Positions 37,331 through 46,754 of a stretch of DNA of 52,172 nucleotides are shown here, one piece after another (the first letter of the stretch is position 1; each line of letters starts with the position of its first letter). The stretch spans positions 1 through 52,172 of the forward strand of contig JAHILT010000038.1 of assembly GCA_018896875.1 (NCBI GenBank), written 5' to 3'. The translations under genes and the position numbers were made by a program. A model generated the notes under the pieces. That model saw only the letters and a list, made by a program, of their open reading frames with translations. It was not told the DNA's origin and did not search any database. This DNA comes from Patescibacteria group bacterium (lineage in GTDB: Bacteria; Patescibacteriota; Minisyncoccia; UBA6257; 02-FULL-45-10c).

Positions 37331-38503
37331 CTACAATCCTAATTTAGTATAAATAGACTTTATTCCATTATAAGAAGTAGATATTATAAGTAAATTGTCT
37401 TCTGTCCATCCATAATTCAAAGCGGCTCCTGTCTCGCCAAAAGCGATATATCGTGTTGATTGTTCGTTAGCACTACCATCTTTAAATCCAGCAACAGATT
37501 GAGAGCCTGGATTAGATATATATAAATTGGATAAATTATCAGAACTTTCTATTTTATCGGTTATTAAAGTCTGGATTGATGCAACATCAGCCCCTTCTTT
37601 AATTTTAGCAATTATTCCTAACCAAATCCCATTCTCATCATAAAAAAGAACACTAGTAAAATCTTCTTCAAATAATAGTTCTAATTCCTCGCTAGAAAAT
37701 TCTGATAAAAACATTGGAAAAATGCTAGAAAACACTAACTGCCCACCTTCATCAGAAAGAATTACTTCTTTTAACGAAACTTCTGTTTCTGGTTTATTTT
37801 CAGCTTCACTTATCAATAAATCTCTTATTGAACTTAAGCTAGTAGAAGCAACTAACGTAAGACGAGCTGTTAAATCTGGATCGATGATCAAATAAGATAT
37901 GTGTGTTTTTTTGACTATAGGTGGAATAATTATTTCTGGAATTGCTGGAGCTATTTCTTCTGATGAAGTAGCAAAAATATCTTCGTCTAAATCATCACCT
38001 ATAATTCCTGGAATAGGAATTATCTCATTTACGGGCACTTCTGGTACTATTGGCACTACAATTGGTTCTGTTTGTGCTACTTCAGAGTTAATTGGAGTAG
38101 TATTAGAAATTACCGGTTGAGCAAATATTGGATAAATATAAACATAACCAACATAAGCAACAGTGGCCACTAATAATGTTAAAATGGTAAGTAAAACTAT
38201 AAGTTTAGTTTTGCTTTTAGGTTGCTCATTAATAATAGGAGGAGATGTCGTCTCGACATTATTTTCAGCGCTTATCATATTATCTTCATTTGAAGAAGTA
38301 TTAAAATCTACAGAAGATTCGCTCTTAATTTCAGGAGGAGTAAAAGCCTGTGGAACCACTTGTTCTCCGCCAGCTTCTTTTACTGATTCAATATCAGACT
38401 CCATTGTTCTTAAGGTTATTTCTGGAGGTGGCGAAGAAGGAGGTATAGGAGCACCATTATTATTAACCTCGCCATTGTTTTGCTGATTTAAATTTTCGTC
38501 CAT
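37331..38503 (-). CDS. Membrane-anchored hypothetical protein with Pro-rich N terminus
   Basis: Single TM LIVLLTILTLLVATVAYVGYVYIYP; extracellular domain. Confidence 0.65.
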   Translation of the reverse strand: MDENLNQQNNGEVNNNGAPIPPSSPPPEITLRTMESDIESVKEAGGEQVVPQAFTPPEIKSESSVDFNTSSNEDNMISAENNVETTSPPIINEQPKSKTKLIVLLTILTLLVATVAYVGYVYIYPIFAQPVISNTTPINSEVAQTEPIVVPIVPEVPVNEIIPIPGIIGDDLDEDIFATSSEEIAPAIPEIIIPPIVKKTHISYLIIDPDLTARLTLVASTSLSSIRDLLISEAENKPETEVSLKEVILSDEGGQLVFSSIFPMFLSEFSSEELELLFEEDFTSVLFYDENGIWLGIIAKIKEGADVASIQTLITDKIESSDNLSNLYISNPGSQSVAGFKDGSANEQSTRYIAFGETGAALNYGWTEDNLLIISTSYNGIKSIYTKLGL

Positions 38504-38575
38504 ATTAAAATATATTTTTATTAATTAACGACTTGTAAATTTATTATACTATCTTAGTATACCACTCCAAAAATA

Positions 38576-38607
38576 AAAAACACTATCAATATGTGGATAG
38601 TGTTTTT
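38576..38607 (-). terminator. Terminator AAAACACTATC..GATAGTGTTTTTT downstream of pnp
   Basis: Stem-loop plus T tract. Confidence 0.85.
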
Positions 38608-38623
38608 TATTTAAAAAATTATT

Positions 38624-40747
38624 TTAATCAGAAGCCTTAATGGCTTTTAACGATAAACTTACTTTGCCATTTTCTGAACGGATAACTTTGGCTCTTACAA
38701 AATCGCCAAGCTTAACCACGTCTTCAACTTTCTTAACAAAGCCATCTTTCAGTTCCGAGACATGAATCATCCCGTCTTTTCCTGGACCAATTTCAAGAAT
38801 TGCGCCAAAATCTAATATTTTTATAATATTCCCTTCTACTATTTGACCAACCTCTAAGTCGTTAACTATAAGCTCAACTTGTTTTAATGCAGCCTCAGCT
38901 ATCTCCTTACTAGAACCAGACACATAAACCTTGCCACTTTGGTCAATATCTATAGAAGTAGCTCCCGTAGAAGCGATTATTCCATTAATAACTTTTCCTC
39001 CAGGGCCAATAACTTCTCCGATTTTTTCAGGATTAATATCAATAACAAAAACAACTGGGGCAAATTTAGAGACTTCTTTACGAGGTTCCGCAAGAGCTCC
39101 TTGTATAGTTTTTAGAATATGCAATCTAGCTTCTTTACCCTTGATTAAAACTTTTTCTATTATTTCTAAATCTACACCTTGTATTTTTACATCCATTTGA
39201 ATAGCTGTGATACCTTCTTCCGTCCCAGCTACCTTAAAATCCATATCGCCATAATGATCCTCTGGTCCTTGAATATCAGTTAAAATCTTATAATCATTAC
39301 TTTTATCATCTGCAATAAGCCCCATAGCTATTCCTGCTGGCGTCCTTTTTATAGGAACACCTGCATCCATTAAAGATAAACCACCAGCACAAACCGTGGC
39401 CATTGAAGACGATCCATTTGAAGATAAAATTTCAGAAACAACTCTGATAGTATAAGGAAAATTTTCTTTTGAAGGGATAAGCGGTTTTAAAGCTTTTTCC
39501 GCCAAAGAACCATGTCCTATATCTCTTCTCCCTGGTCCTCTAAATGGACCAATTTCTCCAACAGAATAAGGAGGAAAATTATAATGAAGTATAAATCTTT
39601 TCTTCCCTGAAAAATCAACTGTATCTAAAAGTTGCTCAGCGCCCGGAGGAGCTATAGTAGTAAGAGCTAAAGATTGAGTCCCACCTCTTACAAATAAAGC
39701 TGATCCATGAACACGACTTAAAATTCCAGCTTCTGCATAAAGATCACGTACTTCATCAAGCTTTCTATTGTCAGGTCTTTTTTCTTCTTGAAGTATTTTG
39801 CTATGTAAAATTCCATCTAATTTTAATTCAAGAAAAACATCAGCTGCAATCATATCTTTTTCTTCCGCTCCACCTTCAATTAACATTTTTTTCATTCCGT
39901 CTTTAATTTCACTCAACATCTCACTGCTTTTTTCTTTATCTGGATTATAAAATGCTGTTTCTAATTTATCTCCCAAAAAATTATTAATTTTTTCTTCAAT
40001 ATCTTTTTCAGGAATAGCTAAATAAACTTCTTCTTTAGGAATAGATAATTCTTTTATAATTTCTTCTTCAAATTTTATTAATTCAATAATCTGTTTTTGG
40101 GCTAAATCAAATCCACCAAGAATATCCTTCTCTCCAGCTTCGTCTCCTCCTAACTCAACCATATTAATTTTATCCTTTGTCCCAGCGATAAAAGCATCAA
40201 AATCCAAATTATTTTCTTCATTATTTAATTCAGAAATAGTTGGATTAATTATAATATCATTACTTCCTTTTATTTTAGCTATTTTTACTCCAGCCACAGG
40301 ACCATTCCAAGGAATTCTAGAAACAGCTAATGCCACCGAAGCTGTCATTAGACTTATAAATTCTGGGTCATTAGATCCATCTATTTGAAGCGTAGTAATA
40401 ACCACTTGTACTTGACGACGCATTGCGGAATTAAAAAGAGGTCTAATAGTTCTGTCTACTATACGCCCAGATAAGACAGCTTTATCAGAAGACTTTCCTT
40501 CTCTACGCATAAATCTACTTCCTAAAATTTTTCCTATAGCATAAAACTTTTCCTCATAGTTAACCATTAATGGAAAATAATCCATGCCTTTTTTGTCTTC
40601 TTTCCCCATGACTACCGTGGCTAAAACTATCGTCTCTCCATATTTACCAATAATAGCTGCGTCTGCTTGTTCTCCTATTTTAGAAGTTTCAAAAGATAAC
40701 GGTCTGCCAGCAAACTCTGTGCTAAATACTTTTTTATTTATTTCCAT
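38624..40747 (-). CDS. pnp: Polyribonucleotide nucleotidyltransferase
   Basis: Two RNase PH domains, KH IGPGGKVINGI, S1 domain. Confidence 0.97.
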   Translation of the reverse strand: MEINKKVFSTEFAGRPLSFETSKIGEQADAAIIGKYGETIVLATVVMGKEDKKGMDYFPLMVNYEEKFYAIGKILGSRFMRREGKSSDKAVLSGRIVDRTIRPLFNSAMRRQVQVVITTLQIDGSNDPEFISLMTASVALAVSRIPWNGPVAGVKIAKIKGSNDIIINPTISELNNEENNLDFDAFIAGTKDKINMVELGGDEAGEKDILGGFDLAQKQIIELIKFEEEIIKELSIPKEEVYLAIPEKDIEEKINNFLGDKLETAFYNPDKEKSSEMLSEIKDGMKKMLIEGGAEEKDMIAADVFLELKLDGILHSKILQEEKRPDNRKLDEVRDLYAEAGILSRVHGSALFVRGGTQSLALTTIAPPGAEQLLDTVDFSGKKRFILHYNFPPYSVGEIGPFRGPGRRDIGHGSLAEKALKPLIPSKENFPYTIRVVSEILSSNGSSSMATVCAGGLSLMDAGVPIKRTPAGIAMGLIADDKSNDYKILTDIQGPEDHYGDMDFKVAGTEEGITAIQMDVKIQGVDLEIIEKVLIKGKEARLHILKTIQGALAEPRKEVSKFAPVVFVIDINPEKIGEVIGPGGKVINGIIASTGATSIDIDQSGKVYVSGSSKEIAEAALKQVELIVNDLEVGQIVEGNIIKILDFGAILEIGPGKDGMIHVSELKDGFVKKVEDVVKLGDFVRAKVIRSENGKVSLSLKAIKASD

Positions 40748-40873
40748 AATATTTTTTTATGAAAGCACGAAACTATATAAAAATATAAAATTTAATATTT
40801 TATATTTTTATATAACCTCGTAATTTCATACATTAATTATATTTTTGTTTTTACGACTTTGTTGATTTCTTTT

Positions 40874-41383
40874 TTACGACATTTTTAATTTTAATAATGC
40901 TTTTGGAATTTTTTCTATATTTGTAAAATCATCAGCTATTTCTTGAATTCGCGAAGATGCTGTCTTGCTAAACGCTGCTACCTCCACACTTCTTCCTTTG
41001 CCATATTGTAGGTATTCTATGAGAGGAATAAAGTCTCCGTCACCTGTAACTAAAATAATTACGTCTAAAAATTCACTCATTCTAAGAGCATCAACTGCCA
41101 TTCCTATGTCCCAATCAGCCTTTTTTGATCCATCAGCATAAATTTGTAAATCCTTTACTCGTAATTCTAGTCCACAACGTGTCAAAGCATCAAAAAAAGG
41201 CGCTTCTCCTAATGTTTTATCGCTTTTAACTACATACGCAATAGAACGTATTAATTTTCTATTACCTACTAACTCTTTAATTAGTTCTTTGTAATTAACT
41301 CTAGCTTTGTAAAGATTTTTAGCCGAATGGTATAAATTTTGAATATCAATAAAAACACCAACTCTCTGCTCTTTATGTTTCAT
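40874..41383 (-). CDS. NYN-domain (LabA/DUF88-type) putative ribonuclease
   Basis: VGVFIDIQNLYHSAK, KADWDIGMAVDAL, VTGDGDFIPLIEYL. Confidence 0.88.
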   Translation of the reverse strand: MKHKEQRVGVFIDIQNLYHSAKNLYKARVNYKELIKELVGNRKLIRSIAYVVKSDKTLGEAPFFDALTRCGLELRVKDLQIYADGSKKADWDIGMAVDALRMSEFLDVIILVTGDGDFIPLIEYLQYGKGRSVEVAAFSKTASSRIQEIADDFTNIEKIPKALLKLKMS

Positions 41384-41398
41384 GTATTTGTTTCGTTT

Positions 41399-41665
41399 TT
41401 AGCCCTTCAACCCTAATTTCTTAATCAATGCTTTATATTTTTTGGGCTTATCTTCTGCTAAAAAACTTAAAAGTTTTTTTCTTTTACTAACCATCTTCAA
41501 AAGCCCTCTGCGTGAGTGATTGTCTTTACGATGTTTTTTAAGATGATCTGTAAGCTCTAATATCTGTTTGGTTAAAATAGCAACTTGAACCTCAGAGGAT
41601 CCTGTGTCAACGTTATGTCTTTTAAATTCTTTGATAATGCTCGTTTTTTTACGCGTTGTAAGCAT
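41399..41665 (-). CDS. rpsO: 30S ribosomal protein S15
   Basis: DTGSSEVQVAILTKQILELTDHLKKHRKDNHSRRGLLKMVSKRKKLLSFL. Confidence 0.97.
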   Translation of the reverse strand: MLTTRKKTSIIKEFKRHNVDTGSSEVQVAILTKQILELTDHLKKHRKDNHSRRGLLKMVSKRKKLLSFLAEDKPKKYKALIKKLGLKG

Positions 41666-41762
41666 AATAAGTAATATTTTTTAATTCCTACAAATTATAA
41701 ACGAAATTACATTAAAACGCAAGGGCTATTCTGTCGCACAATATTTTGTTAATATATAAAAT

Positions 41763-42692
41763 ATGAATGATATTAATAATTTATTAAAACAATACTTGGA
41801 TTATTTAGAATTAGAAAAAAACCGATCTATTAAAACAAGGGAGAATTATGAACGCTATCTTAAGTCTTTTATTAAATTTGGAGATATTAAAAAAGTAGAA
41901 GATATAGACATAAATAAAGTAATGCAATTTAGATTATGGTTGGCTAGAAAAGATAATAATGGTAAAAAATTAAAAAGAATAACTCAGTCTTATTATGTGA
42001 TAGCTATAAGAACTTTCCTAAAGTTTTTAGCAAAAAAAGATTACAAGGTTTTATCTCCTGATAAAATAGAACTTCCTAAAATAACTCGCAGACAAATAGA
42101 AATAATTGAATATCAAGAATTAGAAAGACTTTTAAATGCGCCTGATACAACCACAATGAGGGGACTTAGAGATAAAGCTATTTTAGAGACACTTTTTTCA
42201 ACGGGACTTCGTGTTTCTGAACTTTGTAATTTAGGGCGGTATTTTAATTTAGAAAGAGGAGAAATAGCTGTACGTGGAAAGGGCGAAAAAATAAGAGTTG
42301 TTTTTTTATCAGACACAGCTAAAAATTCTATCAAGAAATATTTAGATAAAAGAAGCGATGTTTTAGACTGTTTATTTATAAGTTTATCTAAAGAGATTAA
42401 GAAAAAAGAAAATAAAAATCCTAAAGTGATTGGCAAAATAACTCCAAGAGCGACACAAAGACTTATTGATTTTTACAAAAGAAAAGCTGGAATTACTAAA
42501 AATATAACTCCTCATCAAATTCGCCATCAATTTGCAACTGATTTATTAATGAATGGTGCTGATATCCGATCAGTACAAGAACTTCTAGGACATAGCAATA
42601 TTTCTACGACTCAAATATATACACATATAACCAATAAACAATTAAAAGAAATACACGGAGCCTTTCATAGTAAGAGAAGAAAGGGTGGCTAA
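41763..42692 (+). CDS. xerD: Tyrosine recombinase XerC/XerD family
   Basis: TGLRVSELCNL, HQIRHQFATDLLMNGADIRSVQELLGHSNISTTQIYTH. Confidence 0.92.
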   Translation: MNDINNLLKQYLDYLELEKNRSIKTRENYERYLKSFIKFGDIKKVEDIDINKVMQFRLWLARKDNNGKKLKRITQSYYVIAIRTFLKFLAKKDYKVLSPDKIELPKITRRQIEIIEYQELERLLNAPDTTTMRGLRDKAILETLFSTGLRVSELCNLGRYFNLERGEIAVRGKGEKIRVVFLSDTAKNSIKKYLDKRSDVLDCLFISLSKEIKKKENKNPKVIGKITPRATQRLIDFYKRKAGITKNITPHQIRHQFATDLLMNGADIRSVQELLGHSNISTTQIYTHITNKQLKEIHGAFHSKRRKGG

Positions 42693-42724
42693 ATTTTGTT
42701 ATTTATATTAGAATTTTTAAAGAT

Positions 42725-42806
42725 GCTCCCGTGGCGGAACTGGCATACGCGCATGGCTTAGGACCATGTCCTGCAAAGGGTAGAGGTTCAAATCCTCTCG
42801 GGAGCA
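42725..42806 (+). tRNA. tRNA-Leu(TAG)
   Basis: Long variable arm; anticodon loop CTTAGGA; acceptor GCTCCCG/CGGGAGC. Confidence 0.93.
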
Positions 42807-42808
42807 CT

Positions 42809-43090
42809 ATGTATACAATTTATATTCTACAAAGTCTAAAAAACCTAAGAACATACGCTGGATACACAGAAAATTTAAAATTAAGATTACAACAGCATAA
42901 TTTAGGAAAAGTTAATACCACAAAAAATAGAAGACCTTTGATAATTATCTTTACGGAAAACACATAGTCATTAGCAAAAGCAAAGAAACGCGAACTTTAT
43001 TGGAAATCGGGCAGTGGCAGAAGAAAACTAAAATCTTATTTTGAATTCGGGTTCCCGCCCAGTGCAACTGGGCGAGGCTCGCCCAAATAA
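42809..43090 (+). pseudogene. GIY-YIG endonuclease family, interrupted by in-frame TAG (42965..42967)
   Basis: MYTIYILQSLKNLRTYAGYTENLKLRLQQHNLGKVNTTKNRRPL..FTENT*SLAKAKKRELYWKSGSGRRKLKSYF; domain continues in frame past the stop. Confidence 0.82.
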
Positions 43091-43113
43091 AATTTGGGCG
43101 GCAAATCCCGCCC
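43053..43113. repeat. GC-rich palindromic cluster (GCCCAGTGCAACTGGGC, CGCCCAAATAAAATTTGGGCG)
   Basis: Nested inverted repeats at the 3' end of the GIY-YIG pseudogene. Confidence 0.75.
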
Positions 43114-43131
43114 TCGGCACATTTAAACACA

Positions 43132-43158
43132 AAAATCCCCGCATATCGCGGGGATTTT
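43132..43158. terminator. Terminator AAAATCCCCGCATATCGCGGGGATTTT
   Basis: Perfect stem with A/T flanks. Confidence 0.88.
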
Positions 43159-43168
43159 TAAAAAATTC

Positions 43169-43504
43169 TTAACTTAATATATTCTGAACAATATATTTCA
43201 TTGTTCCAGCAAGCAAAGCAACAGCAATAGCTAAGATAGAATACATCAATTGGGTTTTAGCTTTTTTAATTTGTTCAGCATCACCAGCAGCAGTCAAATA
43301 TAGAAACGCCGAATAAAAGATGGCCAACATCGCAGCGACAAAAAATAACCCTGTAACCCAGTTTACAATTTTGGTTATAACTCCTTCTATACCAGCCAAA
43401 CTTGTAATATTTGTTCTTGGCTCATTTGTCGCAATTGCTCCAAAGGCAAAAAACGGAGAAACAAGTAAAATTCCTGTTAAAACTTTTTTAGCTAAATTTT
43501 TCAT
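43169..43504 (-). CDS. Two-TM secreted small protein, TrbC/VirB2 pilin-like
   Basis: Signal peptide; VNWVTGLFFVAAMLAIFYSAFLYLTAAGDAEQIKKAKTQLMYSILAIAVALLA. Confidence 0.7.
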   Translation of the reverse strand: MKNLAKKVLTGILLVSPFFAFGAIATNEPRTNITSLAGIEGVITKIVNWVTGLFFVAAMLAIFYSAFLYLTAAGDAEQIKKAKTQLMYSILAIAVALLAGTMKYIVQNILS

Positions 43505-43607
43505 TTTTTTAAATTTATGAACGAGTTTGTACTATACACGTTCGACCTTTCATTTAAGAATATATCTTAATAACTTTAAATTATCATAAAAAACAAATTA
43601 CGTCCAT

Positions 43608-43997
43608 TTAACCTCCCATAATATCCGCTACAATCATAGCAATTCCCTTGGAAATTAAAATAAGTGCAAAACCTATAATAGCATAAGTTATAGTTTTCCT
43701 CCCTAAAATAACTTTTTCTATATTCCCTCCGCTAAATATCATTTGATAAGCTCCAAAAATTATAACTAAAGGTAAAATTATTGAAGCTATCCCAATAACA
43801 TAATCAACAATTCTATCTATTAGCGCAGAAATACTTGTTACTTTTAAGGGGTTAGGAATATTAATACTGCTTACTTTCTCGGCCGCCTGAGTAATATTTA
43901 TTCCGTTTGTATTCACGATTGATCCTCCATTATTAACAAAAAACAATGTAGTGCAACAAACAAGTGTAAAAGTGATTATTAATAGTTTTGTTTTCAT
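43608..43997 (-). CDS. Two-TM secreted small protein, TrbC/VirB2 pilin-like
   Basis: Signal peptide; VIGIASIILPLVIIFGAYQMIFSGGNIEKVILGRKTITYAIIGFALILISKGI. Confidence 0.7.
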   Translation of the reverse strand: MKTKLLIITFTLVCCTTLFFVNNGGSIVNTNGINITQAAEKVSSINIPNPLKVTSISALIDRIVDYVIGIASIILPLVIIFGAYQMIFSGGNIEKVILGRKTITYAIIGFALILISKGIAMIVADIMGG

Positions 43998-44045
43998 GCC
44001 TTAATATTATAACTTAATATAACCTAAATTTAAAATTTATTTAAT

Positions 44046-45236
44046 CTATTCTTTTGCAACGTTACAACATACGCCGACTGAACATACTTCTTTGTTTGTA
44101 CTTAAAATAACAGACGGAAAATCACAATCTGATTTACATTCTCCGCCTAAATTTTTGCAAGAAGACGGATCATGAGAAAATTTTGAATCTTCCTTGTTAG
44201 AATCTTTTTTGAGTGGTATGCAACACTTTATATTAAAATCTTTTTTATACTCAGAAGACAAACACAAATTAGGCTTCCAATTATCACCCTCACAAGTAGT
44301 CGTTTTTATATTTTGACATGTTCCTCCTTGGCTTATACAGGCAAAATTGTTTCCTTCTTCGGACTTTGGAAGAGCTCTTGCCCCTATCGGCTCCGAAGAA
44401 CACTCAATTTCATTCCACGGAAGCTTGGAAGACGAACCTGTCAAAACCTGAAGAATAGTTCCAATAAGCAACCAAGCTCCTAGGGTAATAACAATGCCAA
44501 AAATCGCAGTTGTTATTCGTCCTCTTCCGCTAGTTATTCTAGTTTCTGATCCTCCAGCAATCATTATTTCAATCGCTCCCCAAACAATAAAAGCAGTTGC
44601 TAAAGCAAAAACTACTTTTGTTAAAAAATTAATTATGTTTTTAATAAGTTGAAAAAGATCACATAAAGAACAATTAACACCTTCACAGTCAGGCACTAAT
44701 CCCTTCCCTTCTGTTTCGTCTGAATATTCACCTAGGACATCTTTCTCTCCTGTAAAAATATTCTCTTCGTCGTTAGGAAAAATACTATCATTCCAGCTGG
44801 GTGTTTCACTGGCTCTTGAATATGCGCAACAAACCTTAGGAGGAGCGCAATCACTGGTATTTATTGAAACAGAACCACTTCCACAAGAACCTGAAGATTT
44901 ACATACTCCTCCTCCGACATAATTAGATCCACATTTTGTGGGAATACAGCATGTTTCGTACCGATGAGATATTGTTCCTGATCCACGAGATACTTGTCCT
45001 AATTCATTGCTCGGACAATTAGTATCATTATAATCAACATCATCATAAGAAGCACAAGATATCCTACATATTCCTTCTCCTGATACCCCACAAACATCTC
45101 CTTCCGCAAAAACAACTTGAGCAGAACTAAAAATAAATCCTGCCAACAAAACGGTCATCATTAAAATTAAATATTTCCCCCCAGTAGTAGAGCGAAGCTC
45201 ACTACGGGACTTTGTATTTTTTAATGCATTGCTCAT
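44046..45236 (-). CDS. Secreted Cys-rich protein with an embedded VirB2/TrbC-like two-TM segment
   Basis: Cys-rich blocks flank NFLTKVVFALATAFIVWGAIEIMIAGGSETRITSGRGRITTAIFGIVITLGAWLLIGTI. Confidence 0.7.
   Translation of the reverse strand: MSNALKNTKSRSELRSTTGGKYLILMMTVLLAGFIFSSAQVVFAEGDVCGVSGEGICRISCASYDDVDYNDTNCPSNELGQVSRGSGTISHRYETCCIPTKCGSNYVGGGVCKSSGSCGSGSVSINTSDCAPPKVCCAYSRASETPSWNDSIFPNDEENIFTGEKDVLGEYSDETEGKGLVPDCEGVNCSLCDLFQLIKNIINFLTKVVFALATAFIVWGAIEIMIAGGSETRITSGRGRITTAIFGIVITLGAWLLIGTILQVLTGSSSKLPWNEIECSSEPIGARALPKSEEGNNFACISQGGTCQNIKTTTCEGDNWKPNLCLSSEYKKDFNIKCCIPLKKDSNKEDSKFSHDPSSCKNLGGECKSDCDFPSVILSTNKEVCSVGVCCNVAKE
45177..45210. repeat. UUCG-capped hairpin repeat inside CDS 5' end (encodes SRSELRSTTGG)
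   Basis: CCCCAGTAGTAGAGCGAAGCTCACTACGGG; near-copy at 51672..51701. Confidence 0.75.
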
Positions 45237-45237
45237 T

Positions 45238-46578
45238 TTAAAACTGTTCTTCTCTTACTTGTTTTATTAAATCAGACACTGCTCTCTCTGCTTGGCTAAG
45301 CGCATCATAATTCTCTAATTGCTTAGAAACAACAGCCTCAATCATTTGTGAGAAAATAAGTCTTGTTTTGTCTTCGTCTGGCTTTAGCCAAGATTTGGCT
45401 GTTAAAGCTTGTTTAGCAAAAACACCCATCTCTGGATCATCAGAATACTTTTGTATTAAAGTCCTAAGCGCTGGCGGATGATTAGTGTTTTTTAAATAAT
45501 TTTCCGCAACTTCCTTATCGGTAGTTAAATAAATCACTAAATCCCAAATCCATTCTGGATACACCGCATATTTAGAAACAGCTAGTCCTTGATATTTAGC
45601 ATAATTAATAGCTGTTTGCTCATTAGTCTTTGGTTGAGGCATAGGTGAGATTTTTATTTTCAAAAAAGGATTTTTGGTTTTTAAAATTTCTTTTTGAGAA
45701 GCATATTCAAAAATCATAGCAGTTTTCCCTTGAGCAAAAGAATCTAAAGAGTATGGCATACTTTCATTCCACGTATAATACAAATCATTTGGGTCGGCAA
45801 ATTTTGTATAAAAATCCAAAGATTGTAAACCAGGTTCTCCACCTTTTATTGAAGAAATAAAACTAGCACTAGTAAAATTCTCTGTTGTCATTTCTGCACC
45901 AGCTTGAAGCATTAAAAGACTTAAAATATCAGCAGCATTATGTATGGTTTTTTCAGACCCGCCTATCGCTGCAGCAGCTCTTGTAATATTACCATTAGTA
46001 TCAATTTTTCTGAGTTTAGGAATTAAATTTTTAAATTCTAACCAATCAGAGGGAGGAACAGCAATAGCATAATTATCAAAAATATCTTGATTATAAAAAA
46101 GCGCTAAGCTATCTATATATAAAGGAAGGGCAAAAATAGAATCCTTCCAAACGAAATCTTTTTCTACTGTTTCTGGAAATAAAGATCTTAGTTGAGTAAA
46201 GCTTAATTTTTCCGCAGACATAGGCGCCATTTTATCGGAATGTTTTGGCAACCAAGAATTATCAACCATAAAAATATCAGGTCCTTTACCAGCAGCTAAT
46301 GCATTGATTAATTCATGTTCATAACTAGCTTCTTCTATTTTTTTATACGTTACTCTTATATTAGGTTGAAGCTTACTATAAGCTATCAAGCTAGCGTTAA
46401 AAGCACTTGCTTCATCAACAACTCCCCATATTACTAAATCCATTTGAGGTGGAGCAACTTTTTTTTCTCTCCCTCCAGGCAAAACACCCGTAAAAATTCC
46501 AATAAAAATAAACGCTATTAAACTTATAATGCTAATAACTATGATTTGGGGTTTAGAAAAATTAAATTTCTGCTCCAT
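45238..46578 (-). CDS. Extracellular solute-binding protein family 1, membrane-anchored
   Basis: N-terminal TM; DLVIWGVVDEASAFNASLIAYSKLQPNIRVTYKKI, LAAGKGPDIFMVDNSWL. Confidence 0.85.
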   Translation of the reverse strand: MEQKFNFSKPQIIVISIISLIAFIFIGIFTGVLPGGREKKVAPPQMDLVIWGVVDEASAFNASLIAYSKLQPNIRVTYKKIEEASYEHELINALAAGKGPDIFMVDNSWLPKHSDKMAPMSAEKLSFTQLRSLFPETVEKDFVWKDSIFALPLYIDSLALFYNQDIFDNYAIAVPPSDWLEFKNLIPKLRKIDTNGNITRAAAAIGGSEKTIHNAADILSLLMLQAGAEMTTENFTSASFISSIKGGEPGLQSLDFYTKFADPNDLYYTWNESMPYSLDSFAQGKTAMIFEYASQKEILKTKNPFLKIKISPMPQPKTNEQTAINYAKYQGLAVSKYAVYPEWIWDLVIYLTTDKEVAENYLKNTNHPPALRTLIQKYSDDPEMGVFAKQALTAKSWLKPDEDKTRLIFSQMIEAVVSKQLENYDALSQAERAVSDLIKQVREEQF

Positions 46579-46642
46579 TAAACTAAATTATACCGTAAAC
46601 AAAAAACTATTACAAAACAGACATTTTACAAAATAAACATTT

Positions 46643-46752
46643 GCTTTGCCAATTGTCTTTGAGGAACATCTCGGAGGCGCTTTCGCGCCGAGAGCGAAGC
46701 AAATTTTATAGCAATAAAATTATGCTGTTTCCGAAAAGATAATTAGTAAAGC
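46643..46752. repeat. ~115-nt structured repeat, copy 3
   Basis: Core shared with copies 1 and 2; hairpin GGCGCTTTCGCGCC replaces AGTGCTCTTGCACT. Confidence 0.85.
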
Positions 46753-46754
46753 AA

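Noticed and set aside
42731-42808. Track ORF start of the GIY-YIG gene (MAELAYAHGLG...)
   Set aside because: This part is the tRNA-Leu gene read as protein; real start is ATG at 42809.
42965-42967. TAG recoded as sense codon
   Set aside because: Other genes such as ftsK end in TAG; a pseudogene or sequencing error is simpler.
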